NCBI RefSeq assembly: GCF_052114605.1 | Contig: NZ_JBFRFB010000007.1 | Location: forward strand, 62,001-126,000 | DNA length: 64,000 bases | Reading direction: 5' to 3' | Source of the DNA: Microvirga sp052114605 | Lineage (GTDB): Bacteria > Pseudomonadota > Alphaproteobacteria > Rhizobiales > Beijerinckiaceae | In this document: one piece after another, positions 1 through 9,510 of the stretch | How the letters are laid out: each line of letters begins with the position of its first letter | Numbering within the stretch: the first letter of the stretch is position 1 | Program-made: the position numbers and the translations under genes | The notes under the pieces: model-generated | Told to the model about the DNA's origin: nothing | The model's input: only the letters and a program-made list of their open reading frames with translations | Database searches by the model: none

Positions 1-355
1 AATCGAGCTCATTGATGCGCCAGCGATAGAGCAGGTCCGCGAGGCAATGGTCGAATTTCGACACGAGCAGCATGACACGTTGCCTGCGGCCCTGGTCGCT
101 CATCGTCCATGTCATGCCGAGACGCGAAGCGAGCGGCGCAAAGCCGCCCTTGAGCGCCTCGATATCGCTCTCGCCTTCGACAGGATTGAACACGACACGC
201 ATGAAGAAGCGATCCGTCTGCGTATCGTCGTATTGCTGCGCATCGAGGATGTTGAGGCCCGCATCGGACAGATGGCTCGCGACCGCCGCCACGATACCAG
301 GACGGTTCGCGCAGGCGAGCGTCAGGATGAAGCGTTGCGAGACATTCATGGCCAT
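1..355 (-). CDS. purU: Formyltetrahydrofolate deformylase, 3' part missing
   Basis: PurU hydrolyses 10-formyl-THF to THF and formate, balancing one-carbon units in the cytosol. Only the first 118 residues are present; the gene runs off the window start (family length about 285). The N-terminus begins MAMNVSQRF and carries an ACT-type regulatory domain (about 8-85, with an RPGIVAAV segment). It is followed by the start of the formyltransferase domain (RVMLLVSKFDHCLADLLYRW). ATG at 355 has a GAGGA ribosome site about 8 bases upstream; an in-frame ATG at 349 is also possible. It lies 23 bases after serA, so it is probably co-transcribed, linking serine synthesis to folate turnover. Confidence 0.88.
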   Translation of the reverse strand, partial: MAMNVSQRFILTLACANRPGIVAAVASHLSDAGLNILDAQQYDDTQTDRFFMRVVFNPVEGESDIEALKGGFAPLASRLGMTWTMSDQGRRQRVMLLVSKFDHCLADLLYRWRINELD

Positions 356-378
356 GATGCAGTCCTCAAATCCTCTGA

Positions 379-1971
379 CTAAAATCTGACGGCGCGGGCG
401 CGCTTGACCTGCGGGATCTCCTCGATCCTGCGCAGGAGCTCATCGCTCACCGGCTGATCGACCGAGACGAAGCAGATCGCATCGCCGCCGGGCTTGTCGC
501 GGCCGAGCGCGAAAGTCGCGACGTTCACGCCGGACTCGCCGAGGAGCGTGCCGAAGCGGCCGATGAAGCCGGGCTTGTCGTCGTTGCGCACATAGATCAT
601 GTGCGGCGCGAACTCGGCATCTACCATGATGTCGCGGATTTCCGTGACGCGCGGCTTGCCGTCCTGGAACACGGTGCCGCCCGCGTGGCGCGGCATGTCG
701 TCGGCATCGACGATGATGCGGATGAAGCTCTCGTAGTCGCGCGCCGCGCTCTCACGCTTCACCTCTTCCACAACGATGCCGCGCTCGCGCGCCACGAGCG
801 GCGCCGACACCATGTTGATGTCCTGCAGGAAGGGACGCAGAACGCCCGTGACAGCAGCCGAAGTGAGCGCGCGGGTGTTCATCTCGGCGACAGCGCCCTC
901 GTATTCGATGCGGATGCCCTTGATGGAGGCATCCGTGAGTTGGCCGAGGAACGAGCCGAGCTTTTCGGCGAGCGCCACGAAGGGCTTGAGGCGCGGCGCC
1001 TCTTCCGCCGTGATCGACGGGAAGTTCACCGCGTTCTGGATCGCGCCCTGGAGCAGGTAATCGGACATCTGCTCCGCCACCTGCAAAGCCACGTTCTCCT
1101 GCGCTTCCGTGGTGGCCGCACCCAGATGCGGCGTGCAGACCACGTTGGGATGGCCGAAGAGCGGATTGCTCGTCGCGGGCTCCTCGACGAACACGTCGAA
1201 GGCAGCGCCCGCCACATGGCCGGAATCGAGCGCCGCGCGCAAAGCCAACTCATCAACGAGACCGCCACGGGCACAGTTGATGATACGCACGCCCTTCTTT
1301 GTCTTGGCGATGTTCTCGGCGGAGAGCACGTTCTTCGTCTTCTCCGTCATCGGCACATGCAGCGTGATGATGTCGGCGCGGCGCAGAAGGTCATCGAGTT
1401 CCACCTTCTCGACGCCGAGCTCAACAGCGCGCTCGGGCGACAGGAAGGGATCATAGGCGATGACCTTCATGCGAAGCCCGATGCCGCGATCGGCCACGAT
1501 GGAGCCGATATTGCCGCAGCCGATGATTCCGAGCACCTTGGCGGTCAGCTCGACGCCCATGAAGCGGTTCTTCTCCCACTTGCCGGCCTGCGTCGAAGCA
1601 TCCGCTTGCGGGATCTGGCGCGCGAGCGCGAACATCATCGCGATGGCGTGTTCTGCCGTCGTGATGGAATTGCCGAAGGGCGTGTTCATGACGATGATGC
1701 CCTTCGCCGTGGCGGCGGGAATCTCGACATTGTCCACGCCGATGCCGGCGCGGCCGATGACCTTCAGGTTTGTCGCCTGTTCGAGAATTTTCGCCGTCAC
1801 CTTGGTGGCGGAGCGGATCGCGAGGCCGTCATAATTGCCGATGATGGCAGCGAGCTTCTCTTTGTCCTTGCCGAGATCGGGCTGGAAATCGACCTCGATG
1901 CCGCGATCCTTGAAGATCTGCACGGCAGCGGGGGAGAGAGCGTCGGAAATGAGTACGCGGGGAGCGGGCAT
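379..1971 (-). CDS. serA: D-3-phosphoglycerate dehydrogenase
   Basis: SerA oxidises 3-phosphoglycerate to 3-phosphohydroxypyruvate with NAD, the first step of serine synthesis. The 530-residue product is the long form. It has a substrate/NAD domain with the Rossmann GCGNIGS motif near 147-153, the catalytic RGGLVDE near 235 and PHLGA near 282. An intervening regulatory domain follows, then a C-terminal ACT domain (about 455-530) that probably mediates serine feedback. The reading frame stays open 144 bases upstream, but that stretch is repeat DNA, so MPAPRVLIS at 1971 is taken as the start. It lies downstream of serC across a repeat-filled gap and upstream of purU. Confidence 0.95.
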   Translation of the reverse strand: MPAPRVLISDALSPAAVQIFKDRGIEVDFQPDLGKDKEKLAAIIGNYDGLAIRSATKVTAKILEQATNLKVIGRAGIGVDNVEIPAATAKGIIVMNTPFGNSITTAEHAIAMMFALARQIPQADASTQAGKWEKNRFMGVELTAKVLGIIGCGNIGSIVADRGIGLRMKVIAYDPFLSPERAVELGVEKVELDDLLRRADIITLHVPMTEKTKNVLSAENIAKTKKGVRIINCARGGLVDELALRAALDSGHVAGAAFDVFVEEPATSNPLFGHPNVVCTPHLGAATTEAQENVALQVAEQMSDYLLQGAIQNAVNFPSITAEEAPRLKPFVALAEKLGSFLGQLTDASIKGIRIEYEGAVAEMNTRALTSAAVTGVLRPFLQDINMVSAPLVARERGIVVEEVKRESAARDYESFIRIIVDADDMPRHAGGTVFQDGKPRVTEIRDIMVDAEFAPHMIYVRNDDKPGFIGRFGTLLGESGVNVATFALGRDKPGGDAICFVSVDQPVSDELLRRIEEIPQVKRARAVRF

Positions 1972-1996
1972 GGTGCACCTGTTGTTTGCCGCTGTC

Positions 1997-2166
1997 ACAC
2001 CCTCCCCTTGAGAGGGAGGGTCGGCTCGAAGAGCCGGGGTGGAGTGAACGGCGCAGTCGGGTTGATTGGCTGTGCGTTTTGTCCGAGGGCGACGATGACG
2101 GGCGGTGCTTCCCACCCCACCCCGCCGCCCTACGGGCGTCGACCCTCCCCCTCAAGGGGAGGGTAA
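1997..2166. repeat. Family A palindromic repeat, serC-serA gap
   Basis: Two inverted CCCTCCCC/GGGGAGGG hairpin ends (1999-2022 and about 2145-2166) flank a central GGGGTGG / CCACCCC stretch. The same architecture recurs at 22313, 24346 and 45541. It fills nearly the whole gap between serC and serA and would form hairpins in the operon mRNA. It leaves the upstream serA frame open, which explains why a longer serA ORF can be drawn. No transposase is present. Confidence 0.8.
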
Positions 2167-2172
2167 AGAGCG

Positions 2173-3345
2173 CTATGCCGCTTTCGCGAGCTTCGCCTTT
2201 TCTTGCACGAAGGCCCAGTCGAGCCAGGGCGTCAGGGCTTCGAGATCGGATTGCTCCACCGTCGCGCCGCACCAGATGCGAAGGCCGGGAGGCGCATCGC
2301 GATAGGCGCCGATGTCGAGGGCCACGCCCTCCTTGTCAAGCGCGGCGGTGATGCCCTTGGCGACCTGCGCAACAGCCTCGGGGCCTAGTCCCACAACGTC
2401 CGCGTCGGCGATGACGAGGCACACGCTGGTGTTGGAAGCGGTTTCCGGTACCTTCGCAAGGTTGGCGACCCACGGGGTCTTCTCGACCCAGTCGAGGATG
2501 ACCTTGGCGTTGGCATCGGCTTTCGCGACGAGCGCGTTCAGTCCGCCGATGGACTTCGCCCATTCGAGCGCGTCGATGTAATCCTCGACCGCCAGCATGG
2601 ACGGAGTGTTGATGGTCTCGCCCTCGAAGATGCCCTCGATGAGCTTGCCGCCTTTCGTCATGCGGAAGATCTTCGGCAGCGGCCAAGCGGGCTTGTAGCT
2701 CTCAAGCCGCTCCACCGCGCGCGGCGAGAGGATGAGCATGCCGTGGGCAGCTTCACCACCGAGCACTTTTTGCCAGGAGAAGGTGACCACATCGAGCTTC
2801 GCAAAGTCGAGCTTCTGCGCGAAGGCGGCGGATGTCGCATCGCAGATGGTCAGGCCTTCACGGTCGGCAGCGATCCAATCCGCATTCGGCACGCGCACGC
2901 CGGAGGTGGTACCGTTCCAGGTGAAGACCACGTCGCGATTTTTCGTATCGACCTGCGAGAGATCGGGCAGCTCGCCGTAGGGCGCAGTGATCACGCGGGC
3001 ATCGTCAAGCTTGAGCTGCTTGACCACGTCCGTGACCCAGCCCTCGCCGAAGCTTTCCCAGGCCAGCATGTCGACGGGGCGAGCGCCCAGCATCGACCAC
3101 AGCACCATCTCGACGGCGCCGGTATCGGAGGCGGGCACGATGCCGATGCGGTAATCGGCCGGCACATCCAGAACCTCACGGGTGAGGTCGATGGCGAGCT
3201 TCAGGCGCGCCTTGCCGAGCTTGGCGCGATGCGAGCGGCCGAGAGATTCGGTTTTCAGATTTGCTAGGGACCATCCGGGGCGCTTCGCGCAGGGGCCGGA
3301 CGAGAAGAAAGGCGCGCGAGGACGCGCATTGGGCAGGTCTGTCAT
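2173..3345 (-). CDS. serC: Phosphoserine aminotransferase
   Basis: SerC is a PLP enzyme converting 3-phosphohydroxypyruvate plus glutamate to phosphoserine, step two of serine synthesis. The 390-residue protein has the SSGPCAKRPGW N-terminus typical of the alphaproteobacterial/archaeal-type SerC rather than the enterobacterial form. A TFSWQKVLGG segment (about residue 195) contains the PLP-binding lysine, and WNGTTSGVRVP lies near 144. It is the first gene of serC-serA-purU; the 201-base gap to serA is occupied by a family A repeat. The upstream region faces the RND efflux genes divergently. Confidence 0.94.
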   Translation of the reverse strand: MTDLPNARPRAPFFSSGPCAKRPGWSLANLKTESLGRSHRAKLGKARLKLAIDLTREVLDVPADYRIGIVPASDTGAVEMVLWSMLGARPVDMLAWESFGEGWVTDVVKQLKLDDARVITAPYGELPDLSQVDTKNRDVVFTWNGTTSGVRVPNADWIAADREGLTICDATSAAFAQKLDFAKLDVVTFSWQKVLGGEAAHGMLILSPRAVERLESYKPAWPLPKIFRMTKGGKLIEGIFEGETINTPSMLAVEDYIDALEWAKSIGGLNALVAKADANAKVILDWVEKTPWVANLAKVPETASNTSVCLVIADADVVGLGPEAVAQVAKGITAALDKEGVALDIGAYRDAPPGLRIWCGATVEQSDLEALTPWLDWAFVQEKAKLAKAA

Positions 3346-3470
3346 GTTAGTCCATCCTTACAGATGGGCGCCTCTCGGTGGGGAGAGGTGTCCCGCCGAC
3401 CGGTATGGCGGAAGAGCCGCCTACGGTCAAGGCAATTGCCGCAAGGTTAGGCAGCAAGAAAAGCACCGAG

Positions 3471-3515
3471 ATTACAAAATCGTAATACAAAACATCGTGC
3501 TTCGTGCGTTATAGT
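3471..3515 (+). promoter_or_regulatory. Possible operator and -10 box before the RND efflux genes
   Basis: A short inverted repeat ATTAC-N6-GTAAT (3471-3486) lies just upstream of a TATAGT -10-like hexamer (3510-3515), about 80 bases before the efflux adaptor ATG. The layout resembles a repressor or LysR-type site, but no regulator gene is adjacent and no convincing -35 box is seen. This is a weak inference. Confidence 0.25.
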
Positions 3516-3596
3516 CACAAGGCCTGACCTATGGTGTGTTAGGTTCTCACCACATCAATGTGACTGAAGAAGACTTCGAAAGTTCAAGGAGCGAGC

Positions 3597-4868
3597 ATGC
3601 GTGTGTCCGGTCAACTCGCGGTCATAGCGTTGCTGGGGGCGGCAGGCTTTGGCGGCTGGTACGCCTATCAGGGCGGTTACCTGGCCAATCTGCCTGTGAT
3701 CGGCGCCTCCTTCAGTCCGTCCTCCGGCCAGGCAGGCGCTCCCGGCGCGCAGCGCGGACGCGGGCCTGCCGGCCCTGCAACGGTCGAGGTCGATACGGTC
3801 AAGACCGGACGCATCGTCGAGGTTCGGGAATCGGTCGGCACGGTGCGTGCCTATGAATCGATTACCGTGACCGCGAAGGTCGCGGGCATCGTGGGCCAGA
3901 TCGGCTTCAATGAAGGCCAGCAGGTCAAGGCCGGCGACATGCTGGTCGAGTTCGACGCCGCCGAACGGCGCGCCGAGATCGAGCAGGCCATTGCGGAAGC
4001 CGGACGCGCCCAGGCGCTTCGCAACGAAGTCGCCATCAAGCTGGAGCGCGCCCAGGCCCTGAACCGCACCGGCGCCGGCACCGGCGCCCAGGTCGATGAC
4101 CTGACGGCCCAGATAAAGTCGCTCGAAGGGTCCATCGCCTCCGCCCAGGCACAGCGCAAGGCAGCCGAAGCCCGGCTCGAAGACCTGATGATCCGCGCCC
4201 CCTTCCCCGGCCGCGTCGGCACCCGCTCCGTCTCGCTCGGCGCCTATGTCGCCCCCGGCACTCGCATCACCTCCCTCGACGATCTCTCCAAGGTCCGCCT
4301 CGACTTCGCGGTGCCGGAGAATCTCCTGGGCCGTCTCAAGCCGGGCCAGACTGTCAACGCCACCTCGGCGGCTTATCGCGACCGCACCTTCAAGGGCACC
4401 GTCGCGACCATCGATCCCCGCGTCGACCAGACGACGCGCACCGCGCGTCTGACGGCCGAGTTCGACAACGCCGACGAGGCCCTGAAGCCCGGCATGTTCC
4501 TGTCCGTCGCGCTCGAAGTTTCGAACAAGGACGACGCGGTCGTGGTGCCGGAAGAGGCCATCGTCAGCGAGGGCCTGCGCCACCTCGTCTATCCGGTGAA
4601 GGACGGCAAGGTGGAGCGCCGCGTCATCACCATCGGCCAGCGCCAGGGCGGCAAGGTCGAGGTGATTGAGGGTTTGAAGGCCGGCGAGACCATCGTCATT
4701 CTCGGCGTGCAGCGCGTGCGCCCCGGCGCCGAGGTCATCGCCCGCCCGCTGGGCTCAGGCCCGGCGCAGAACAACGCTCCCGCTGCCAATAACAGGCAAC
4801 AACCGTCGCGCTCATCCCTGAACGTGCCGCAGGCCATCGGCAGCGCGCAGGCTGCCGAGGCGAAGTAA
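3597..4868 (+). CDS. RND efflux periplasmic adaptor (membrane fusion protein)
   Basis: This is an AcrA/MexH-type adaptor joining the inner-membrane pump encoded next door to an outer-membrane channel. The 423-residue protein has an N-terminal signal/anchor (about 5-24) and a Gly/Pro/Ala-rich linker. A biotinyl-lipoyl-like hairpin domain follows (KVAGIVGQIGFNEGQQVKAG region, about 95-125), then a coiled-coil hairpin (about 120-190) and beta-barrel and membrane-proximal domains to about 380. The tail is Gln/Asn/Ala-rich. ATG 3597 follows CAAGGAG. Substrate cannot be told from sequence. No outer-membrane factor gene is adjacent, so a shared TolC-like channel is presumed. Confidence 0.9.
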   Translation: MRVSGQLAVIALLGAAGFGGWYAYQGGYLANLPVIGASFSPSSGQAGAPGAQRGRGPAGPATVEVDTVKTGRIVEVRESVGTVRAYESITVTAKVAGIVGQIGFNEGQQVKAGDMLVEFDAAERRAEIEQAIAEAGRAQALRNEVAIKLERAQALNRTGAGTGAQVDDLTAQIKSLEGSIASAQAQRKAAEARLEDLMIRAPFPGRVGTRSVSLGAYVAPGTRITSLDDLSKVRLDFAVPENLLGRLKPGQTVNATSAAYRDRTFKGTVATIDPRVDQTTRTARLTAEFDNADEALKPGMFLSVALEVSNKDDAVVVPEEAIVSEGLRHLVYPVKDGKVERRVITIGQRQGGKVEVIEGLKAGETIVILGVQRVRPGAEVIARPLGSGPAQNNAPAANNRQQPSRSSLNVPQAIGSAQAAEAK

Positions 4869-4872
4869 TTTG

Positions 4873-4899
4873 TTCTCCCGCTCCGGCGGGAGAATTTTT
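4873..4899 (+). terminator. Terminator-like hairpin between efflux adaptor and pump
   Basis: A 9-bp perfect stem TTCTCCCGC / GCGGGAGAA with a TCCG loop is followed directly by five T residues. It lies between the adaptor stop (4868) and the pump start (4933). It has the form of an intrinsic terminator but sits inside what should be one operon, so it may set an unequal adaptor:pump ratio. Confidence 0.65.
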
Positions 4900-4932
4900 G
4901 TCAAACGATAGGCTTCAAGAGCTTTAATCGCC

Positions 4933-7900
4933 ATGCAGGTTTCCGACCTCTTCATTCGCCGTCCCGTCTTCGCTGTCGTGGTCAGCCTGCTGCTGATCGT
5001 GGGCGGCCTTGCATCGCTCATGAACCTGCCGGTTCGCGAATATCCGCAGGTCGACCGCCCTGTCGTCTCGGTCTCCACCATTTATCGCGGCGCCTCGAAC
5101 GAGGTGATCGAGAGCCGCGTGACGGAGATCATCGAGGGCGCTATCGCGGGTATCGAAGGCATCCGCCAGATCACGTCGCAGAGCCAGAACGACCGCTCGT
5201 CGGTTTCCATCGAGTTCGAGGTCTCCCGCGAGCCGGAAGCCGCGACATCCGACGTGCGCGATGCCGTGTCCCGCGTTACCGGACGCTTGCCGGACGGCGC
5301 CGAAACGCCGGTGGTGCGCAAAGTCGATGCAAATGCCTCGGCCATCCTGTGGGTGGGCGTGACCTCCACCACCCTCGACGCGCTCGAACTCAGCGACTTT
5401 CTCAAGCGCGTCTATGTGGACCGCCTGTCCACCGTGCCGGGCGTCGCCAACGTCAACTTGAGCGGCGAGCGGCGCTTCGCCATGCGCATCTGGGTCGACC
5501 GTCCGGCACTGGCCGCGCGCGGCCTTACGGTGCAGGACCTCGAGACCGCCATCAAGCGCCAGAATGTGGAGCTTCCCGGCGGACGCATCGAGTCCAGCCA
5601 GCGTGAATTCACCGTCAAGACGGATTCCCGCCTCGCCACGCCCGAGCAGTTCCAGCAGGTGATCGTCACCAACAAGAACGGCTATCTGGTTCGTCTCGGC
5701 GAAGTGGCGCAGGTCGAGGTCGGCCCCGAAGATACGCGCTTCGAGTTCTATCAATCGGGCGAGACCGCCATCGGCATGGGCGTCGTGCGCCAGTCCACCG
5801 CCAACACGCTCGCCGTCGTCGATGGCGTGCGCAAGGAACTGGAGGAGCTGAAAAGCTCACTGCCGCCCGGCACCGTGGCGGAAGTCGCCTATGACGAGAG
5901 CCAGTTCATCCGCGCCTCCATCAACGGCGTTCTCAAGACGCTTCTGGAAGGCGTTGCGCTCGTCATTCTGGTCATCCTGGTCTTCCTGCGCGACTGGCGC
6001 TCCACCATCGTCGCCATGGTGGCGATCCCGGTCTCGATCACCGCGGCCTTCATGGTCATGGCGTTCTTCGGCGCATCCATCAACGTGCTGACGCTGCTCG
6101 CCATCGTGCTCGCCATCGGCATCGTCGTGGACGATGCCATCGTGGAGATCGAGAACGTGCACCGCCGCATCGAGGAAGGGCAGCCGCCGCTGCTCGCCTC
6201 CTTCGACGGCGCGCGCGAAATCGGCTTCGCGGTGATCGCGACAACCGCCACGCTCATGGCCGTGTTCGTGCCGCTCGCCTTCATGACCGGCAACACCGGC
6301 AAGCTCTTCCGCGAATTCGGCATCACGCTCGCCGCCGCCATCTTCTTCTCCGGTGTCGTGGCGCGCACGCTGACGCCGATGATGTGCTCAAAACTGATGG
6401 TGCCGGCGCATGGCCGCATCCAGCGCATGACCGAGCCGGTATTCCAGAAGATGAACAACGGCTATCGCTGGCTTCTCTCGCGGGCCTTACGCATCCCGCT
6501 GGTCATTCTCTCCGTCGGCTTCCTGGTGTCGCTTTCGGCCTACGGCCTGTTCCAGTCTCTGCCGAAGGAATTCGCTCCGACGGAAGATCGCGGCGCGATC
6601 ATCGTGCGCCTCCAGGCCCCGGAGGGGGCCAGCCTCGATTATACCCGCGACCGGGTGAAGGAAGTGGAGAAGGCTCTTCTGCCCCTTCAGGAGCAGGGCC
6701 TCGTCGCCTCCATGCTGAGCCAGGTCGCTCCCGGCTTCTCGCGCCCCTCCCCCGTCAACGAGGGTATCGTGATCGTGCGCCTCGTTCCCTGGGAGGAGCG
6801 GACGCAGAGCCAGCAGGACATCGTGCGTCAGATGACGCCGAAGGTGTCGAACTTCCCCGGCGCGCGCGCATCGGTGGTCAACCCGCCGGCCTTCGGCGGC
6901 GCGGGCGGCTTCGGCCAGCCGATCCAGTTCGTGCTCGGCGGCCCCGATTACGATACGATCCGCGGCTGGCGCGACACGGTCATGCAGAAAGCCCAGGAGA
7001 CGGGCAAGTTCGTCAACATGGACTCCAATTACCGCGAGTCGCAGCCCGACATCCGCGTGCAGATCGACCGCCAGCGCGCCGCCGATCTCGGCGTCTCGGT
7101 GCAGGATATCGGCAGCACGCTGCAATTGATGTTCGGCGAGACGGAAGTCTCGACCTTCGTCAGCCGTGGCGACGAATATCCGGTGATCATGCGCGCCCGT
7201 GCGCAGGACCGCGCGACGCCCAACGACCTCACCAACACCTTCGTGCGCGCCGCCAATGGCGAGCTCGTTCCCCTCTCCTCTTTCGTGAGCCTGACGGAAT
7301 CCGCGGCACCCCAGGCCTTGAACCGGTTCGACCGCCTGCGCTCGATCACGATTCAATCCGGCCTCGCGCCGGGCGTCTCCATCGGCGAGGGCCTGGATAT
7401 CCTGCAGCAGATCGTGCGCGATAACCTGCCGGCTGAAGTGCGCATCGGCTATAACGGCCAGTCCAAGGACTTCCTCGACTCCACCGGCGCGATCTACGTG
7501 ACCTTCGCCATGGCGCTGCTCGTGGTGTTTCTGGTGCTGGCGGCGCAGTTCGAAAGCTGGATCAACCCGTTCATCATCATGCTCACCGTGCCGCTCGCGG
7601 TGACGGGCGGATTGCTGGCCTTGTTCGTGACCGGGCAGACGCTCAACATCTACAGCCAGATCGGCATGATCCTGCTCATCGGTCTGATGACGAAAAACGG
7701 CATCCTGATCGTCGAGTTCTCCAACCAGCTGCGCGAGCGCGGATACTCGGTCTACGATGCGGTGCTCGAAGCATCCGTGATGCGCCTGCGGCCGATCCTG
7801 ATGACCTCGATCGCCATGATCGGCGGCGCGGTCCCGCTCGCCTGGTCCACGGGTGCAGGCGCGGAAGCGCGCAACGCCATCGGCTCGGTGATCGTCGGCG

Positions 7901-8088
7901 GCGTCACCGTCTCGACCATGCTCACCATGCTGGTGGTGCCGTCGATCTACCTGCTCCTCGGCGGCTACACCAAGCCCGCCACTTACGTGGGCGACATGCT
8001 TGCTAAGCTGCGCGCTGAGACCGGCCAAGTCCCTCATGGCGAGGACATCCATCCTCGCCCAGAACCACCGGCTTATCCGGCGGAGTAA
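4933..8088 (+). CDS. RND multidrug efflux permease
   Basis: This is a 1051-residue AcrB/MexI-family proton-driven drug exporter of the HAE1 type. TM1 is near 10-30. Periplasmic porter domains follow (about 35-335), then a six-helix bundle containing the GIVVDDAIVEIENVHRR motif (about 400). The Asp-Asp pair of that motif is the proton relay. A second periplasmic half and a second helix bundle complete it (about 855-1035, with GLMTKNGILIVEF). The length matches the family and both halves look intact. It follows the adaptor by 64 bases that contain a terminator-like hairpin. ATG 4933 has only a weak ribosome site. Confidence 0.95.
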   Translation: MQVSDLFIRRPVFAVVVSLLLIVGGLASLMNLPVREYPQVDRPVVSVSTIYRGASNEVIESRVTEIIEGAIAGIEGIRQITSQSQNDRSSVSIEFEVSREPEAATSDVRDAVSRVTGRLPDGAETPVVRKVDANASAILWVGVTSTTLDALELSDFLKRVYVDRLSTVPGVANVNLSGERRFAMRIWVDRPALAARGLTVQDLETAIKRQNVELPGGRIESSQREFTVKTDSRLATPEQFQQVIVTNKNGYLVRLGEVAQVEVGPEDTRFEFYQSGETAIGMGVVRQSTANTLAVVDGVRKELEELKSSLPPGTVAEVAYDESQFIRASINGVLKTLLEGVALVILVILVFLRDWRSTIVAMVAIPVSITAAFMVMAFFGASINVLTLLAIVLAIGIVVDDAIVEIENVHRRIEEGQPPLLASFDGAREIGFAVIATTATLMAVFVPLAFMTGNTGKLFREFGITLAAAIFFSGVVARTLTPMMCSKLMVPAHGRIQRMTEPVFQKMNNGYRWLLSRALRIPLVILSVGFLVSLSAYGLFQSLPKEFAPTEDRGAIIVRLQAPEGASLDYTRDRVKEVEKALLPLQEQGLVASMLSQVAPGFSRPSPVNEGIVIVRLVPWEERTQSQQDIVRQMTPKVSNFPGARASVVNPPAFGGAGGFGQPIQFVLGGPDYDTIRGWRDTVMQKAQETGKFVNMDSNYRESQPDIRVQIDRQRAADLGVSVQDIGSTLQLMFGETEVSTFVSRGDEYPVIMRARAQDRATPNDLTNTFVRAANGELVPLSSFVSLTESAAPQALNRFDRLRSITIQSGLAPGVSIGEGLDILQQIVRDNLPAEVRIGYNGQSKDFLDSTGAIYVTFAMALLVVFLVLAAQFESWINPFIIMLTVPLAVTGGLLALFVTGQTLNIYSQIGMILLIGLMTKNGILIVEFSNQLRERGYSVYDAVLEASVMRLRPILMTSIAMIGGAVPLAWSTGAGAEARNAIGSVIVGGVTVSTMLTMLVVPSIYLLLGGYTKPATYVGDMLAKLRAETGQVPHGEDIHPRPEPPAYPAE

Positions 8089-8099
8089 TCGACATAAAC

Positions 8100-8130
8100 A
8101 AAAACCCCGGCAGTGATGCCGGGGTTTTTG
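8100..8130. terminator. Bidirectional terminator, efflux pump / glmM
   Basis: An AAACCCCGGC...GCCGGGGTTT stem is flanked by A and T runs between two convergent genes. It can end transcription of the RND operon on the plus strand and of glmM on the minus strand. Confidence 0.85.
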
Positions 8131-8154
8131 TTTGCTCGATCAGAAGCGCTGAAC

Positions 8155-9510
8155 TTACGCAGCAGCCTTCGATGCAGCCTGCGTCACCGCATCCACCACG
8201 TCGTCCACCACCTGCGTGACGAGATCGGCGTTGTCGCCCTCGCCCATCACGCGGATCACCGGCTCGGTGCCGGAGGGGCGGATAACGAGGCGGCCGGAGG
8301 CGCCGAGTTTTTCGCGCCCGGCTTCGATGGCCTTGACGACGGTCGCTTCCTGCAAGGGCTTGCCGGATTTGTAACGCACGTTCTTGAGAATCTGCGGCAG
8401 AGGCTCGAAGCAGTGGCAAACCTCTGACACGGTCTTGCCCATGCTCTTCACCACGGCGAGCAGCTGAAGCGCCGCGACGAGGCCGTCGCCCGTCGTCGTG
8501 TAATCGGACATGATGATATGACCCGATTGCTCGCCGCCGAGATTGTAGCCGTGGGCGCGCATATGCTCGAGCACGTAGCGGTCACCAACCGCCGTGCGCA
8601 CGAGATTGAGGCCCATGTCACCGAGATAGCGCTCGAGGCCGAGATTGGACATGATCGTCGCAACGACGCCGGGCTGCGCGAGGCGTCCGTCTTCCTTCCA
8701 GGAACGGGCGATGACGCCCATGAGCTGGTCGCCGTCGACCTTCTGGCCCTTCTCGTCCACGATCAGCACGCGGTCCGCATCGCCGTCGAGCGCGATGCCC
8801 ACATCGGCGCGCAGCTCCCGCACCTTGTGGATCAGCGCCTCGGGCGCGGTAGAGCCGACCTCGTGATTGATGTTGAAACCGTTGGGCTCCACGCCGATGC
8901 TCACCACCTCGGCGCCGAGTTCCCACAAGGTCTCGGGCGCGACCTTGTAGCCGGCGCCGTTGGCGCAATCGAGCACGACGCGCATGCCCTCCAGATCGAT
9001 CTGACGCGGCAGGGTGCGCTTGGCGAATTCGATGTAGCGGGCATGGACGCTCTCGATGCGCTTGGCGCGGCCCAATGCAGCGGAGCCTGAAAGACGCGGC
9101 GTGAGATCGCCGTCGATGAGCGCCTCGATTGCCAGCTCCGTCTCATCGTTGAGCTTGAACCCGTCGGGCCCGAACAGCTTGATGCCGTTATCTTCGTAGG
9201 GGTTGTGCGAAGCGGAGATCATGACGCCGAGGTCGCAGCGCAAGGAGCGCGTGAGCATGGCCACCGCCGGCGTCGGCATGGGGCCGAGCAGCAGCACATC
9301 CATGCCCACCGAGGTGAAGCCCGCGACGAGCGCGTATTCGATCATGTAGCCGGACAGGCGCGTATCCTTGCCGATGACCACCCGGTGGCGATAATCGCCG
9401 TTCTGCTGGAACATGAGGCCTGCGGCCTGCCCGACCTTCAAGGCGAGGTCCGGCGTGATGACGCCGTTGGCCCGTCCCCGGATGCCGTCGGTCCCGAAGT
9501 ATTTCCGCAT
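8155..9510 (-). CDS. glmM: Phosphoglucosamine mutase
   Basis: GlmM interconverts glucosamine-6-phosphate and glucosamine-1-phosphate, feeding UDP-GlcNAc for peptidoglycan and LPS. The 451-residue protein begins MRKYFGTDGIRG, a family hallmark. The phosphoserine loop ASHNPYEDNG is near 101, the metal-binding DGDADR near 241 and the phosphate-binding RPSGTEP near 416. ATG 9510 with GGGAGA upstream is preferred over a 25-residue extension. It lies downstream of ftsH, but a strong terminator separates them, so it probably has its own promoter. Confidence 0.96.
   Translation of the reverse strand: MRKYFGTDGIRGRANGVITPDLALKVGQAAGLMFQQNGDYRHRVVIGKDTRLSGYMIEYALVAGFTSVGMDVLLLGPMPTPAVAMLTRSLRCDLGVMISASHNPYEDNGIKLFGPDGFKLNDETELAIEALIDGDLTPRLSGSAALGRAKRIESVHARYIEFAKRTLPRQIDLEGMRVVLDCANGAGYKVAPETLWELGAEVVSIGVEPNGFNINHEVGSTAPEALIHKVRELRADVGIALDGDADRVLIVDEKGQKVDGDQLMGVIARSWKEDGRLAQPGVVATIMSNLGLERYLGDMGLNLVRTAVGDRYVLEHMRAHGYNLGGEQSGHIIMSDYTTTGDGLVAALQLLAVVKSMGKTVSEVCHCFEPLPQILKNVRYKSGKPLQEATVVKAIEAGREKLGASGRLVIRPSGTEPVIRVMGEGDNADLVTQVVDDVVDAVTQAASKAAA

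Noticed and set aside
1972..2115. 48-residue N-terminal extension of SerA
   Set aside because: It is encoded by a family A repeat, and the conserved SerA N-terminus begins at MPAPRVLIS with no need for it.
601..2166. 521-residue plus-strand ORF over serA
   Set aside because: It is antisense to a clear serA with Arg/His/Ala-rich low-complexity translation, the typical high-GC shadow. The same applies to long frames opposite the RND pump, ftsH, the ABC exporter, pntAa and the ABC1 kinase.
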